Below are positions 19,174-30,853 of a DNA stretch of 64,000 nt, in pieces. The stretch's first letter is position 1. Every line of letters begins with the position of its first letter. The stretch lies in NCBI GenBank assembly GCA_900465915.1, contig UBKJ01000017.1, positions 1-64,000 of the forward strand, given 5' to 3'. Position numbers and translations under genes: made by a program. Source of the DNA: Hyphomicrobiales bacterium (GTDB lineage: Bacteria > Pseudomonadota > Alphaproteobacteria > Rhizobiales > Rhizobiaceae). The notes beneath the pieces were generated by a model. It made no database searches and was not told the DNA's origin. It saw only the letters and a program-made list of their open reading frames with translations.

Positions 19174-19872
19174 ATGGACGAAGCGCGCAAGCTGAAGATC
19201 GCCGCCGCCGCCGAGGCGCTGACCCATGTGCGGGACGGCATGCGGCTGGGCATCGGCACCGGCTCCACGGCCGAGGAATTCGTGCGCCTCCTGGCCGAGC
19301 GCGTCGCGGGCGGCCTCACCGTCATCGGCGTTCCCACCTCCGAGCGCACGGGGGCGCTGTGCGCCGAGCTGGGCGTGCCGCTGACCACGCTCGAGGAGAC
19401 GCCGCATCTCGACCTCACCATCGACGGCGCGGACGAGCTCGACGGCGACCTCACCCTCATCAAGGGCGGCGGCGGCGCGCTCCTGCGCGAGAAGATCGTG
19501 GCGGCGGCCTCCGACGCCATGGTGGTCATCGCCGACGCCTCCAAGGCGGTCGACACGCTGGGCCGCTTCCCGCTGCCCATCGAGGTCAACCGCTTCGGCC
19601 TCGCGGCGACCATGCGCGCCATCGGAAAGGCCGCCGAGGCCTGCGGCCTCCAAGGCCCGCTGGCGCTGCGCCGGAAGGACGGCGCGCCCTTCGTCACCGA
19701 CGGGGGACATTATATCGTGGATGCATCTTTTGGCCGCATTCCCGATCCAAAGACACTGTCTGACGCTCTCTTCGCCATTCCCGGCGTGGTCGAGCACGGA
19801 CTTTTCATCGGACTGGCGCGCGCCGCGATCATCGCCGGCGCCGACGGCATCCGCACCATGAACCGCTCTTGA
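19174..19872 (+). CDS. rpiA: Ribose-5-phosphate isomerase A
   Basis: Interconverts ribose 5-phosphate and ribulose 5-phosphate. The 232-residue protein starts at ATG 19174 ([16 protein letters not shown]); an in-frame ATG at 19135 is a weaker option. Family motifs are [11 protein letters not shown] (phosphate loop), [24 protein letters not shown] (catalytic Asp, Glu and Lys; read in two parts), EVNRFG and the C-terminal [12 protein letters not shown]. It is followed at 25 bases by a DUF2059 protein, a neighbour pair also seen in Brucella. Confidence 0.96.
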   Translation: MDEARKLKIAAAAEALTHVRDGMRLGIGTGSTAEEFVRLLAERVAGGLTVIGVPTSERTGALCAELGVPLTTLEETPHLDLTIDGADELDGDLTLIKGGGGALLREKIVAAASDAMVVIADASKAVDTLGRFPLPIEVNRFGLAATMRAIGKAAEACGLQGPLALRRKDGAPFVTDGGHYIVDASFGRIPDPKTLSDALFAIPGVVEHGLFIGLARAAIIAGADGIRTMNRS

Positions 19873-19897
19873 ATTGTTTGAACGGAGTAACGACCAC

Positions 19898-20491
19898 ATG
19901 ATCCCGGCCACTGGCTTTCGCCGTCTGATTGCACCGTTTTCCGCGCTCGTCCTGATGGCGGGCGTCCACGGCGCCTCCGCCCAGGAAATCACCGAAGCGC
20001 ATCTCGAAGCCGCCCGCTCGGCGATCTCGGCCATCGGCGCCACCGAGCAGTTCGACGAAATCCTGCCGCAGGCCGCGCGCGCGCTGAAGGGCGAGCTGAT
20101 CCAGAAGGACCCCAACCTCGAGGCGCTGATCACCAAGACCGTCGACGACAAGGCGCTGGAGCTGGCTTCGCGCCGCGCCGACCTGGAGACGGAATGCGCC
20201 CGCGTCTACGCCAAGTCCTTCACCGAGGAAGAGCTGAACGGCATCACCACCTTCTACAACTCGCCCACCGGCAAGAAGCTGCTGGCGCAGGGCCCGATCG
20301 TCACCCGCGAAGTGATCAAGGCCGCCAAGATCTGGCAGACGGGCGTCGCCCGCGACCTGGCCGAGAATGTTGGCGCCGTGCTGGCCGCCCAGGCGGGCGC
20401 CGCCGCCAAGGCCGCCCCGGACGCGGGCGCCAGCGACGACGCGGCCCCGGCCGAAAAGCCGGCCAAGCCCGCGAAGCCGGCCAAGAAGTAA
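19898..20491 (+). CDS. DUF2059 domain-containing exported protein
   Basis: The 197-residue protein starts at ATG 19898, behind GGAG. It has a signal peptide (about 1-27, ending GASAQ). The mature part holds the DUF2059 motif LNGITTFYNSPTGKKLLAQ and a four-helix-like pattern, then an Ala/Pro/Lys-rich tail (EKPAKPAKPAKK). The function of DUF2059 is not known; a periplasmic location is likely. It is the last gene of the rpiA transcript, ahead of a terminator. Confidence 0.85.
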   Translation: MIPATGFRRLIAPFSALVLMAGVHGASAQEITEAHLEAARSAISAIGATEQFDEILPQAARALKGELIQKDPNLEALITKTVDDKALELASRRADLETECARVYAKSFTEEELNGITTFYNSPTGKKLLAQGPIVTREVIKAAKIWQTGVARDLAENVGAVLAAQAGAAAKAAPDAGASDDAAPAEKPAKPAKPAKK

Positions 20492-20513
20492 GCGCCGCCG
20501 ACGCGACGTTTTG

Positions 20514-20540
20514 AAAGCCCGGCCTTGGCCGGGCTTTTTC
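20514..20540 (+). terminator. Intrinsic terminator after the DUF2059 gene
   Basis: An 11-base perfect stem (20514-20524 with 20527-20537) is followed by a T run (TTTTTC from 20535). It separates rpiA-DUF2059 from gor. Confidence 0.88.
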
Positions 20541-20583
20541 GTTTGATTACATAGCGGATGACATCAGCGGACGGAGATTCCCC

Positions 20584-21978
20584 ATGAGCGGTTTTGACTA
20601 CGATCTTTTCGTCATCGGCGGCGGCTCCGGCGGCGTTCGGGCGGGGCGGCTGGCGGGCGCCATGGGCAAGCGCGTCGGGCTCGCCGAGGAATACCGCATG
20701 GGCGGCACCTGCGTCATCCGCGGCTGCGTGCCCAAGAAGCTCTTCGTCTATGCCTCGCAGTTTCCAGAGCATTTCGAGGACGCCGCCGGCTACGGCTGGA
20801 GCGTCGGCGAAAGCCGCTTCGACTGGCGGCGGCTGATCGAGGCCAAGGACAGGGAGATCGCGCGGCTGGAGGGGCTCTACCGCAAGGGGCTGGAGAACGC
20901 CGGCGTCGAGATCTTCGAGAGCCGCGCCGTGCTGGTCGACGCGCATACGGTGGAGCTGGTCGCGAGCCGCCGCCGGGTGACGGCGGAAAAAATCCTGATC
21001 GCCACCGGCGGCCGGCCCAACATGCACGAGGCGCTGCCGGGCAATGAGCATTGCATCAGCTCCAACGAGGCCTTCCATCTCGACAGCCTGCCCGAGGCGA
21101 TCGTCATCGCCGGCGGCGGCTATATCGCGGTCGAGTTCGCCAATATCTTCCACGGGCTGGGGGTGAAGACGACGCTGGTCTATCGCGGCAAGGAAATCCT
21201 GTCGCGCTTCGACCGCGACGTGCGCCATCTGCTGCACGAGACGATGGAGGCCAAAGGCATCCGCATCGTCTGCGGCGCGGTGTTCGAGAAGGTGGAGAAG
21301 AACGCCGACGGCAGCCTCGACGTCCATCTCACCAACGGCGAGACGCTGCGCGCCGGCCAGGCCATGCTGGCGCTTGGCCGCACGCCCAATACGGAAGGGC
21401 TGGGACTGGAGGCGGCGGGCGTCGCCGTCGACAAGCTGGGCGCGATCACGGTGGACGATTACATGCGCACCAGCGTCCCGCATATCTTCGCCGTCGGCGA
21501 CGTCACCAACCGCGTGCAACTGACGCCGGTGGCGATCCACGAGGCCATGTGCGTGATCGAGACCGCCTTCAGGGACAACCCGACCAAGCCCGACCACGAG
21601 CTGATCGCCACGGCGGTGTTCTCGCAGCCCGAGATCGGCACGGTCGGCCTGTCGGAGGACGAGGCGGCGAAGAAATATCCCGAACTCGACATCTACCGCG
21701 CCTTGTTCCGCCCGATGAAGAACACCCTGTCGGGCCGGGCCGAGAAAACGCTGATGAAGCTGGTGGTGGAGGCCGGGACCCGTCGCGTCGTCGGCGCGCA
21801 TGTGATGGGGCCGGACGCCGGCGAGATGGCGCAGCTTCTCGGCGTCTCGCTCAAGGCGGGCGCCACCAAGGACGATTTCGACCGCACCATGGCCGTGCAT
21901 CCGACGGCGGCGGAGGAGCTGGTCACCATGTACAAGCCGAGCTACCGCGTCGTCGACGGCGCGCGCGTCGAGGGCTGA
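20584..21978 (+). CDS. gor: Glutathione-disulfide reductase
   Basis: Regenerates glutathione from its disulfide with NADPH. The 464-residue flavoprotein begins with the FAD-binding GGGSGGVRAG loop. The redox-active disulfide is in GGTCVIRGCVPKK (Cys43 and Cys48). The NADPH-binding loop is AGGGYIAVEFANIF and the dimer-interface catalytic histidine lies in HPTAAEE. A cluster of arginines typical of NADPH specificity follows (VYRGKEILSRFDRDVR). Start ATG 20584 is 44 bases after the preceding terminator, so it has its own promoter. Confidence 0.95.
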   Translation: MSGFDYDLFVIGGGSGGVRAGRLAGAMGKRVGLAEEYRMGGTCVIRGCVPKKLFVYASQFPEHFEDAAGYGWSVGESRFDWRRLIEAKDREIARLEGLYRKGLENAGVEIFESRAVLVDAHTVELVASRRRVTAEKILIATGGRPNMHEALPGNEHCISSNEAFHLDSLPEAIVIAGGGYIAVEFANIFHGLGVKTTLVYRGKEILSRFDRDVRHLLHETMEAKGIRIVCGAVFEKVEKNADGSLDVHLTNGETLRAGQAMLALGRTPNTEGLGLEAAGVAVDKLGAITVDDYMRTSVPHIFAVGDVTNRVQLTPVAIHEAMCVIETAFRDNPTKPDHELIATAVFSQPEIGTVGLSEDEAAKKYPELDIYRALFRPMKNTLSGRAEKTLMKLVVEAGTRRVVGAHVMGPDAGEMAQLLGVSLKAGATKDDFDRTMAVHPTAAEELVTMYKPSYRVVDGARVEG

Positions 21979-22089
21979 TTCCCCGGCGCTCGCATGTCGG
22001 CGCGAATATCGCTGGTATAAAGCGCGCGGCTGCATTATATCAGCGCCACCGTGCGGGCCGGTTTTCCGGCCTTCGCGGAAGGAGGACTT

Positions 22090-22112
22090 ATATTCCGTTC
22101 AAGAACGGATAT
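22090..22112 (+). promoter_or_regulatory. Inverted repeat in the aroG leader
   Basis: CCGTTC (22095-22100) and GAACGG (22103-22108) form a near-perfect hairpin, extended by ATAT on both sides with one bulged T. It ends 17 bases before the DAHP synthase ATG, where it could affect translation or act as an operator. I found no leader peptide rich in aromatic codons. Confidence 0.35.
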
Positions 22113-22129
22113 CGTGAACAGGTGCTGTG

Positions 22130-23512
22130 ATGACGAAGAACTGGACCCCGCAATCCTGGAGAAACATGCCGATCAAGCAGTCGCCGTCCTATCCGGACGC
22201 GCAGGCTCTGGCGGATGTCGAGGCCCGTCTGCGCACCTATCCGCCCTTGGTTTTTGCAGGCGAGGCGCGCAAGCTCAAGCGGCAGCTCGCCGACGTGGCG
22301 GAAGGCCGGGCCTTCCTGCTCCAGGGCGGCGACTGCGCCGAAAGCTTCGCCGAGCATGGCGCGGACAATATCCGCGACTTCTTCCGCGTGTTCCTGCAGA
22401 TGGCGGTCGTGCTGACCTTCGGCGCGTCGAAGCCGGTGGTGAAGGTCGGCCGCATCGCCGGCCAGTTCGCCAAGCCGCGCTCGTCCGACATCGAGACCAA
22501 GGACGGCGTGGACCTGCCGTCCTATCGCGGCGACATCATCAACGGCATCGACTTCGACGCCGCCTCGCGCGTGCCCGATCCGCAGCGCCAGGACATGGCC
22601 TATCGCCAGTCGGCGGCGACGCTCAACCTGCTGCGCGCCTTCGCGCAGGGCGGCTACGCCAATCTGGAGAACGTGCACCAGTGGATGCTCGGCTTCGTCG
22701 GCAAGAGCCCGCAGGCCGAGCGCTACGCCGCGCTGGCCCAGCGCATCTCGGAGACGATGAGCTTCATGCACGCCATCGGCATCAATTCCGAGAACAATCC
22801 GGCGCTGCGCGAGACGGATTTCTACACCAGCCACGAGGCGCTGCTCCTGGGCTATGAGGAAGCGCTGACGCGGGTGGATTCGACCTCCGGCGACTGGTAC
22901 GGCACGTCCGGCCACATGATCTGGATCGGCGACCGCACGCGCCAGGCCGACCACGCGCATATCGAATATTGCCGCGGCATCAAGAACCCGCTCGGCCTGA
23001 AATGCGGCCCGTCGCTGCAGCCGGACGACCTCGTCCGCCTCATCGACCTGCTCAACCCGGAGAACGAGGCCGGCCGTCTCACGCTGATCGCCCGCTTCGG
23101 CTACGACAAGGTGGGCGACCACCTGCCGCAGCTCATCCGCGCCGTCGAGCGCGAGGGCCGCAAGGTGGTGTGGTCGTGCGACCCGATGCACGGCAACACG
23201 ATCACCGCCGCCGGCGGCTACAAGACGCGGCCCTTCGACCGCATCCTGAAGGAGGTGGAGAGCTTCTTCGCCATCCACCAGGCGGAAGGCACGCATCCGG
23301 GCGGCATCCATATCGAGATGACCGGCAAGAACGTCACCGAATGCACCGGCGGCGCGCGGGCCATCTCGGCCGAGGACCTGTCGGACCGCTACCACACCCA
23401 TTGCGATCCGCGCCTCAACGCCGACCAGGCGCTGGAGCTGGCCTTCCTGCTGGCGGAGCTTCTGAAGAAGGAGCGCGACGCCGGCGCCGACAAGCAGGCG
23501 GCGAGCGCCTGA
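22130..23512 (+). CDS. aroG: Class II 3-deoxy-7-phosphoheptulonate (DAHP) synthase
   Basis: First step of the shikimate pathway: condenses PEP and erythrose 4-phosphate. The 460-residue protein is the plant/class II type. ATG 22130 is preferred over the GTG three bases upstream. It begins [16 protein letters not shown] and carries [14 protein letters not shown] (metal-binding Cys), [15 protein letters not shown] (PEP-binding Arg), [25 protein letters not shown] and [21 protein letters not shown]. It stands alone between gor and dgkA with its own terminator. Confidence 0.95.
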   Translation: MTKNWTPQSWRNMPIKQSPSYPDAQALADVEARLRTYPPLVFAGEARKLKRQLADVAEGRAFLLQGGDCAESFAEHGADNIRDFFRVFLQMAVVLTFGASKPVVKVGRIAGQFAKPRSSDIETKDGVDLPSYRGDIINGIDFDAASRVPDPQRQDMAYRQSAATLNLLRAFAQGGYANLENVHQWMLGFVGKSPQAERYAALAQRISETMSFMHAIGINSENNPALRETDFYTSHEALLLGYEEALTRVDSTSGDWYGTSGHMIWIGDRTRQADHAHIEYCRGIKNPLGLKCGPSLQPDDLVRLIDLLNPENEAGRLTLIARFGYDKVGDHLPQLIRAVEREGRKVVWSCDPMHGNTITAAGGYKTRPFDRILKEVESFFAIHQAEGTHPGGIHIEMTGKNVTECTGGARAISAEDLSDRYHTHCDPRLNADQALELAFLLAELLKKERDAGADKQAASA

Positions 23513-23541
23513 GGCGCACGTACATGTTCTGAAAACGGGCG

Positions 23542-23570
23542 GGGCGGGGATTTCGATCTCCGCCCTTTCC
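23542..23570 (+). terminator. Intrinsic terminator after aroG
   Basis: A ten-base stem (23542-23551 with 23556-23565, one G-U pair) is closed by a TTCG tetraloop and followed by TTTCCTTT. The remaining bases up to dgkA contain no convincing gene. Confidence 0.78.
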
Positions 23571-23767
23571 TTTGCCCCGGCCTTCATCGGACGGGGCGTA
23601 AATGCGATAAAGGGCGGGCGCGGCGGTCGATTCGACGGCGGCCCGGGGCGTTTCCGGCGAAAGCGCCAAGCGATCTCGCGCCGGGAAAATGCGTAAAAAC
23701 AAAGGGATGGAGCGATTCCTGCAGGAACCGCTCCAGGCCGTTTCATGACGGATTGGCGGGGGTTTTC

Positions 23768-24118
23768 ATGAATCGCATCCTTCTGGCGTTCCTCAATTCC
23801 ATGCGGGCGCTGAATTATCTGGCGCGCAACGAGAAGGCGGTGCAGCAGGAGCTGGCGCTGTTCCTCGTCTCGCTGCCGGCGGCCTTCTTCCTCGCCCCGA
23901 CATGGCCCGCCTTCTTCCTCCTCACCGGCTCGATCCTGTTCCTGATCCTGGTCGAGGTGCTCAACACCGGCATCGAGGCCGCCTGCGACGCCGTCTCGCG
24001 GGATTTTCACAAGGAAATCCAGATCGCCAAGGATTGCGGCTCGCTGGCCGTGCTGATCGCCGTGGTCATCGCGGCGACGGCCTGGGGTTATGTGGCCGTC
24101 TCGCGCCTCGCCGCTTGA
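23768..24118 (+). CDS. dgkA: Diacylglycerol kinase (DgkA family)
   Basis: A small inner-membrane lipid kinase that recycles diacylglycerol released during glucan and oligosaccharide modification. The 116-residue protein starts at ATG 23768 (MNRILLAFLNSMRALNYLARNEKAVQQEL), written here as two adjoining pieces: the N-terminal amphipathic region and the acidic ARNEKA motif. Three membrane helices follow. The catalytic signature is VEVLNTGIEAACD. It fits with the NdvA glucan exporter at 9854-11653, since glucan decoration in rhizobia releases diacylglycerol. Confidence 0.9.
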   Translation: MNRILLAFLNSMRALNYLARNEKAVQQELALFLVSLPAAFFLAPTWPAFFLLTGSILFLILVEVLNTGIEAACDAVSRDFHKEIQIAKDCGSLAVLIAVVIAATAWGYVAVSRLAA

Positions 24119-24229
24119 GCATCAAGGCGCCGGCAAGAATTTAATCGGAAATTGCCGTTTCGGGGAACGGGTGTTTATTCTAATTTACGCATGTCGATAC
24201 TCTATTCATTTTTTGAGGGATTTCACGAC

Positions 24230-24400
24230 ATGAAAAACTATATTCTGCTGTCCGCATCGGTTCTTTCGCTGGCCTTGGCCGGCGTCTCGTCGGCGAGCGC
24301 CTGCGTCGCCAGCGGGGAGAACGTCTTTGAATGCGCCCGAAGCTGCGCCCAGTCGCCGACCGAGGTCGGCGTGCCGCTCTGCATGGTCGGCGCCGCATAG
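24230..24400 (+). CDS. Small secreted cysteine-containing peptide, unknown function
   Basis: A 56-residue reading frame from ATG 24230, preceded by GAGGGA at a suitable distance. MKNYILLSASVLSLALAG is a signal peptide with a probable cleavage after SSASA. The predicted mature peptide is only about 35 residues and holds four cysteines (CVASGENVFECARSC...LCMVG). A strong terminator follows 11 bases after the stop. The short AT-rich upstream region looks like a promoter. I do not recognise the family. It may be a stress peptide or an envelope factor; a chance frame is possible but less likely given the RBS, signal and terminator. Confidence 0.6.
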   Translation: MKNYILLSASVLSLALAGVSSASACVASGENVFECARSCAQSPTEVGVPLCMVGAA

Positions 24401-24410
24401 GCCGAAGCGG

Positions 24411-24441
24411 AACGCGGGCCGTCACGGCCCGCGTTTCTTCC
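24411..24441 (+). terminator. Intrinsic terminator after the small secreted peptide
   Basis: An 11-base perfect stem (24411-24421 with 24425-24435), loop TCA, then TCTTCC. Confidence 0.78.
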
Positions 24442-24555
24442 GATATAGCTTCCTATCCCGTTGTTTCCGCCGCCTTTATGCGACGCCAAATATTTCCATT
24501 CGGCGGCGAAATGCTCTAATGCTGGAGCCAAACCAGCATCAGAGAGAATCTCACC

Positions 24556-26208
24556 ATGCTTCGTATCGCCGTCGCGCAGCTCAACCCCGTCATGGGCGAC
24601 ATCGCCGGAAACCTGGCCAGGGCGCGCGCCGCGCGCGCGGAAGCCGCCGCGATGGGCGCGGACCTGCTGCTGCTGACCGAGCTTTTCATCGCCGGCTATC
24701 CGCCGGAGGACCTGGTGCTGCGGCCGGCCTTCGTCGCGGCCTGCGAGAAGGCGGTGGCGGAGCTCGCCGCCGACACGGCCGACGGCGGGCCGGGCGTGGT
24801 GATCGGCACGCCGATGCGCCGCGACAGCGGGCTGCATAACGCCGTGGCGGTGCTGGACGGGGGCGCCGTTATCGCCGAGCGCTTCAAGGTGGACCTGCCC
24901 AATTACGGCGAATTCGACGAGAAGCGCGTCTTCCAGCCGGGGCCGCTGCCGGGGCCGGTGAATTTCCGCGGCGTGCGCATCGGCGTTCCGATCTGCGAGG
25001 ACATCTGGGGCGATCTCGGCGTCGCCGAGACGCTGGCCGAGAGCGGGGCGGAAATCCTGCTCGTCCCCAACGGCTCGCCCTATCACCGCGCCAAGATGGA
25101 CGCGCGCCAGCAGGTGGCGCTGCGGCAGGTGATCGAGACCGGCCTGCCGCTGGTCTACGCCAACCAGGTCGGCGGGCAGGACGAGCTGGTGTTCGACGGC
25201 GGCTCCTTCGTCTTCAACGCCGACAAGAGCCTCGCGCTGCAAATGCCACAATTTGCAGAGAAAATCACGCTGACGGAATGGAACCGCGACGGCGAGGGCT
25301 GGCGCAGCAAGGACGGCGAGAAGGCCGCGCTGCCGGAGGGCCATGGTGCCGATTACGCCGCCTGCATGCTGGGCCTGCGCGACTATGTGAACAAGAACGG
25401 CTTCAAGGACGTGGTGCTGGGCCTGTCGGGCGGGGTGGATTCGGCGATCTGCGCCGCGCTCGGCGTCGACGCGCTGGGGCCGGAGCGGGTGCGCACCGTC
25501 ATGCTGCCCTATCGCTACACGTCGGAGGCCTCGTTCAAGGACGCGGCCGATTGCGCCGAGGCGCTCGGCATCCGCTACGACATCGTGCCCATCGCGGCCC
25601 CGGTCGAGGGCTTCATGGAGACGCTCAAGCCCCTGTTCGAGGGCACCGACAGCGGCGTGACCGAGGAGAACCTGCAAAGCCGCGCGCGCGGCGTCATCCT
25701 GATGGCGATCTCCAACAAGTTCGGCTCGATGGTGGTTACCACCGGCAACAAGTCGGAAATGTCGGTCGGCTACGCCACGCTCTATGGCGACATGAACGGC
25801 GGCTTCAACCCGATCAAGGACCTCTACAAGATGCAGGTCTATGCGCTGTGCGAATGGCGCAACGCCAACCGGCCGACAGGCGCGCTGGGGCCGGCGGGCG
25901 AGGTGATCCCGCAGAACATCATCACCAAGGCGCCCTCCGCCGAGCTGCGCGAGAACCAGACCGACCAGGATTCGCTGCCGCCCTATCCGGTGCTGGACGA
26001 CATCCTCGAATGCCTGGTCGAGAACGAGATGAGCAACGCCGAGATTGCCGCGCGCGGCCATCCGATCGAGACGGTGCGGCGCATCGAGCACCTGCTCAAC
26101 CTCGCCGAATACAAGCGCCGGCAATCCGCGCCGGGCGTGAAGATCACGCGCAAGAATTTCGGCCGCGACCGCCGCTATCCGATCACCAACCGCTTCCGCG
26201 ACCGCTAG
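24556..26208 (+). CDS. nadE: Glutamine-dependent NAD+ synthetase
   Basis: Last step of NAD synthesis: amidates deamido-NAD using glutamine nitrogen. The 550-residue protein has an N-terminal nitrilase-fold glutaminase with the catalytic triad Glu42 ([14 protein letters not shown]), Lys111 ([17 protein letters not shown]) and Cys147 ([11 protein letters not shown]). The synthetase domain begins near 265 with the PP-loop [10 protein letters not shown] and continues with [18 protein letters not shown] and [16 protein letters not shown]. It starts at ATG 24556 and precedes gltX by 46 bases. Confidence 0.96.
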   Translation: MLRIAVAQLNPVMGDIAGNLARARAARAEAAAMGADLLLLTELFIAGYPPEDLVLRPAFVAACEKAVAELAADTADGGPGVVIGTPMRRDSGLHNAVAVLDGGAVIAERFKVDLPNYGEFDEKRVFQPGPLPGPVNFRGVRIGVPICEDIWGDLGVAETLAESGAEILLVPNGSPYHRAKMDARQQVALRQVIETGLPLVYANQVGGQDELVFDGGSFVFNADKSLALQMPQFAEKITLTEWNRDGEGWRSKDGEKAALPEGHGADYAACMLGLRDYVNKNGFKDVVLGLSGGVDSAICAALGVDALGPERVRTVMLPYRYTSEASFKDAADCAEALGIRYDIVPIAAPVEGFMETLKPLFEGTDSGVTEENLQSRARGVILMAISNKFGSMVVTTGNKSEMSVGYATLYGDMNGGFNPIKDLYKMQVYALCEWRNANRPTGALGPAGEVIPQNIITKAPSAELRENQTDQDSLPPYPVLDDILECLVENEMSNAEIAARGHPIETVRRIEHLLNLAEYKRRQSAPGVKITRKNFGRDRRYPITNRFRDR

Positions 26209-26254
26209 GGCGTCCTTCGTCCTTCGCTCCAGAGATTGTCTCCAAGGCCTTGAA

Positions 26255-27628
26255 ATGACTGTGACCGTCCGCTTCGCCCCGTCGCCCACGGGCTATATCC
26301 ATATCGGCAACACCCGCACCGCGCTGTCGAACTGGCTCTACGCCATGAAGAATGGCGGCCAGTTCATCCTGCGCTACGACGACACCGATCTGGAGCGCTC
26401 GAAGGACGAATATGCGCAGGCCATCGCCGTCGATCTCGACTGGCTGGGCGTCAGGCCGGACCGGGTCGAGCGCCAGTCGAAGCGCTTCGACGTCTACGCC
26501 CGCGCGGTCGAGACGCTGAAGGCGGCCGGGCTGCTCTATCCCTGTTACGAGACGGCGGAAGAGCTGGAGCGGCGGCGCAAGCTCAGGCTCGCCCGCCGCC
26601 TGCCGCCGGTCTATGGCCGCGAGGCGCTGAAGCTGAGCGAAGCCGAGAAGGCGGCGTTGGAAGCCGAGGGCCGCAAGCCGCATTGGCGCTTCCTGCTGCC
26701 CAATTTCGACGGCGACCCGTTCGTCACCCGCCGCACGGAAGTGCATTGGGACGACCTGGTGCGCGGGCCGCAGACGGTGGATCTCGCCTCCATGTCCGAC
26801 CCGATCCTGGTGCGCGAGAATGGCGCCTATCTCTATACGCTGCCCTCGGTGGCGGACGATATCGACATGGGCGTGACGCATATCATCCGCGGCGACGACC
26901 ATGTCACCAATACCGGCGTGCAGATCGCCATTTTCCGCGCGCTCGGCGCCGAGCCGCCGGTGTTCGGGCACCACAATCTGCTCACCACCGTGTCGGGCGA
27001 GGGCCTGTCCAAACGCACCGGCGCGCTGTCGGTCGGCTCCTTACGCGAAAACGGCTACGAGCCGATGGCGGTGGCCTCGCTCGCCGTGCTGATCGGCACG
27101 TCGGAAAACGTCGCCGCCGCGCCCGACATGGAGAGCCTGGCCAAGCATTTCGACCTGGCGTCGATCTCCAAATCCGCGGCCAAGTTCGATCCGGCGGAGC
27201 TGGATGCGCTCAACCGTGCGCTCCTGCACCAGATGGATTTCGCGCAGGCCCGGCCGCGTCTCGAGGCGCTGGGGATTTCCGGCGACAAGGCGGAGGCCTT
27301 CTGGCTCGCCGTGCGCGGCAATCTCGACCGTTTCGACGACGCCCGCCTCTGGTGGGACGTGGTGGCGGGCGATCTGCCGGGCAAGCCGGAATTTTCCGAC
27401 GAGGACCGCGACTTCCTCCGCGCCGCCTTCGCCTTGCTGCCGCCGGAGCCGTGGGACGCCACGACCTGGAAAAGCTGGACCGAGGCGGTCAAGCAGGCGA
27501 CGGGGCGCAAGGGCAAGACGCTGTTCATGCCGCTGCGGCTGGCGCTCACGGGGCGGGAGCACGGGCCGGAACTGGCGGAATTGCTGGTCCTGACAGGTCG
27601 GGAAAGAACGCTGAGCCGACAAGCCTGA
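26255..27628 (+). CDS. gltX: Glutamyl-tRNA synthetase (second, shorter type)
   Basis: Charges tRNA-Glu, and possibly tRNA-Gln for transamidation. The 457-residue class I enzyme starts [18 protein letters not shown]; the HIGH box reads HIGN. The KMSKS-equivalent is [10 protein letters not shown]. The N-terminus and HIGN/SKRTG variants match the second GltX of Rhizobiales genomes, which usually carry two copies. Which tRNA this one prefers cannot be told from sequence alone. The 3' end overlaps a convergent lipoprotein gene by 83 bases. Confidence 0.93.
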   Translation: MTVTVRFAPSPTGYIHIGNTRTALSNWLYAMKNGGQFILRYDDTDLERSKDEYAQAIAVDLDWLGVRPDRVERQSKRFDVYARAVETLKAAGLLYPCYETAEELERRRKLRLARRLPPVYGREALKLSEAEKAALEAEGRKPHWRFLLPNFDGDPFVTRRTEVHWDDLVRGPQTVDLASMSDPILVRENGAYLYTLPSVADDIDMGVTHIIRGDDHVTNTGVQIAIFRALGAEPPVFGHHNLLTTVSGEGLSKRTGALSVGSLRENGYEPMAVASLAVLIGTSENVAAAPDMESLAKHFDLASISKSAAKFDPAELDALNRALLHQMDFAQARPRLEALGISGDKAEAFWLAVRGNLDRFDDARLWWDVVAGDLPGKPEFSDEDRDFLRAAFALLPPEPWDATTWKSWTEAVKQATGRKGKTLFMPLRLALTGREHGPELAELLVLTGRERTLSRQA

Positions 27629-28280
27629 CGCGCGGATCGGCGGCGTAGGGACGCTCCGCCGGCGGCTCGACGGTCTGCGCGCGCGGCTCCTGCCGCAGCA
27701 TGACCACGCTCGTGGCGGTGATGGGCGCGTCCACCACCGGCCGGTAGGCCAGCGCGCCGGGCGCGACCGGCGCCGGCGGCCGCAGCACGGCCATCATGGG
27801 TGAGGGCCGTTTCCGCGCCGCCTTGGCGATCTTGCGGGTCAGCGCCTTCTTCTTCGCCGCATGGCGCGGCGGCGCGGGCTTCCACGTCGCCCGGCAGGAG
27901 CGGATGTAGCGCCCCGTGGCGCGATGGCCGGTCACGGCCGCGTTGAGCTCGGCGAGCCGTCCCTCCAAAGTCTCGATGTTCAGCCGCAGCCGTTCCGACG
28001 CGCCGACGAGATTTTCACAATGGGGAGAGCCGGCGCTGAGCGCGAAGGGGCTGGCGGTGCAGCGCCAAAGCGTCCTCTCGGCGCGGAGGCGGGAAAGCGC
28101 CGCCTTGTCGCGGTCGAGCCGCGCCCGCGTCGGCGGGATTTCGCGCGCCAGCGCGTCCTTTTCCCGCGGCGAGCAATCCGGGGCGGGTGGGGTCGTGACG
28201 CAGCCGGCGAGAAGGCCGGCCGCCATGGTCAGGAAGGCGACGAGGATCGGGCGAAGATAAGAATATAATTTGGTGAACAT
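27546..28280 (-). CDS. Putative lipoprotein with coiled coil and Pro-rich tail, unknown function
   Basis: A 244-residue frame from the ATG at 28278-28280. The signal sequence ends in lipobox LLAGC (Cys27). The next 80 residues are charged and helical ([33 protein letters not shown]) with four cysteines that could pair. A basic segment ([19 protein letters not shown]) and a Pro/Ala-rich C-terminus follow. Its final 27 or so codons lie antisense to the end of gltX. A candidate CtrA half-site (28325-28332) and a hairpin lie upstream. I do not recognise the family. Confidence 0.65.
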   Translation of the reverse strand: MFTKLYSYLRPILVAFLTMAAGLLAGCVTTPPAPDCSPREKDALAREIPPTRARLDRDKAALSRLRAERTLWRCTASPFALSAGSPHCENLVGASERLRLNIETLEGRLAELNAAVTGHRATGRYIRSCRATWKPAPPRHAAKKKALTRKIAKAARKRPSPMMAVLRPPAPVAPGALAYRPVVDAPITATSVVMLRQEPRAQTVEPPAERPYAADPRVRLVGSAFFPDLSGPAIPPVPARAPAP

Positions 28281-28341
28281 AAAATAATCCCTCAATGAAA
28301 TTTATTGAAGGATTGTCGCCGTTCATGGTTAATCGGCGGTA

Positions 28342-28374
28342 AACGCCATGTATAGATTAGCTATACATGGCGTT
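28342..28374. terminator. Perfect 14-base inverted repeat downstream of maeB
   Basis: AACGCCATGTATAG (28342-28355) and its exact complement (28361-28374) flank the loop ATTAG. It begins 31 bases beyond the maeB stop on the minus strand and is followed there by only TTT, so it may be a weak terminator or an operator upstream of the lipoprotein gene. Confidence 0.55.
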
Positions 28375-28404
28375 ATCTTAGTATATCAGCAGATAAGACG
28401 ATAT

Positions 28405-30717
<2,313 letters not shown>

Positions 30718-30853
30718 GGTCGCATCGCTCCGGTTCTATCGCGCGCGTCGCGCAGGCCTTTGTAGCCCATGGTCCCGAAACGACATAGGCACGTTTTCGA
30801 GAATGAGTTTTTCCAAAAAGCGCGGGCAGACATGCCACCGGCGCGTCGGTGGA

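Noticed and set aside
22103-22119. A LexA-type GAAC...GAAC direct repeat before aroG
   Set aside because: The spacer is 9 bases; the alphaproteobacterial LexA box needs 7, and the gene is not an SOS gene.
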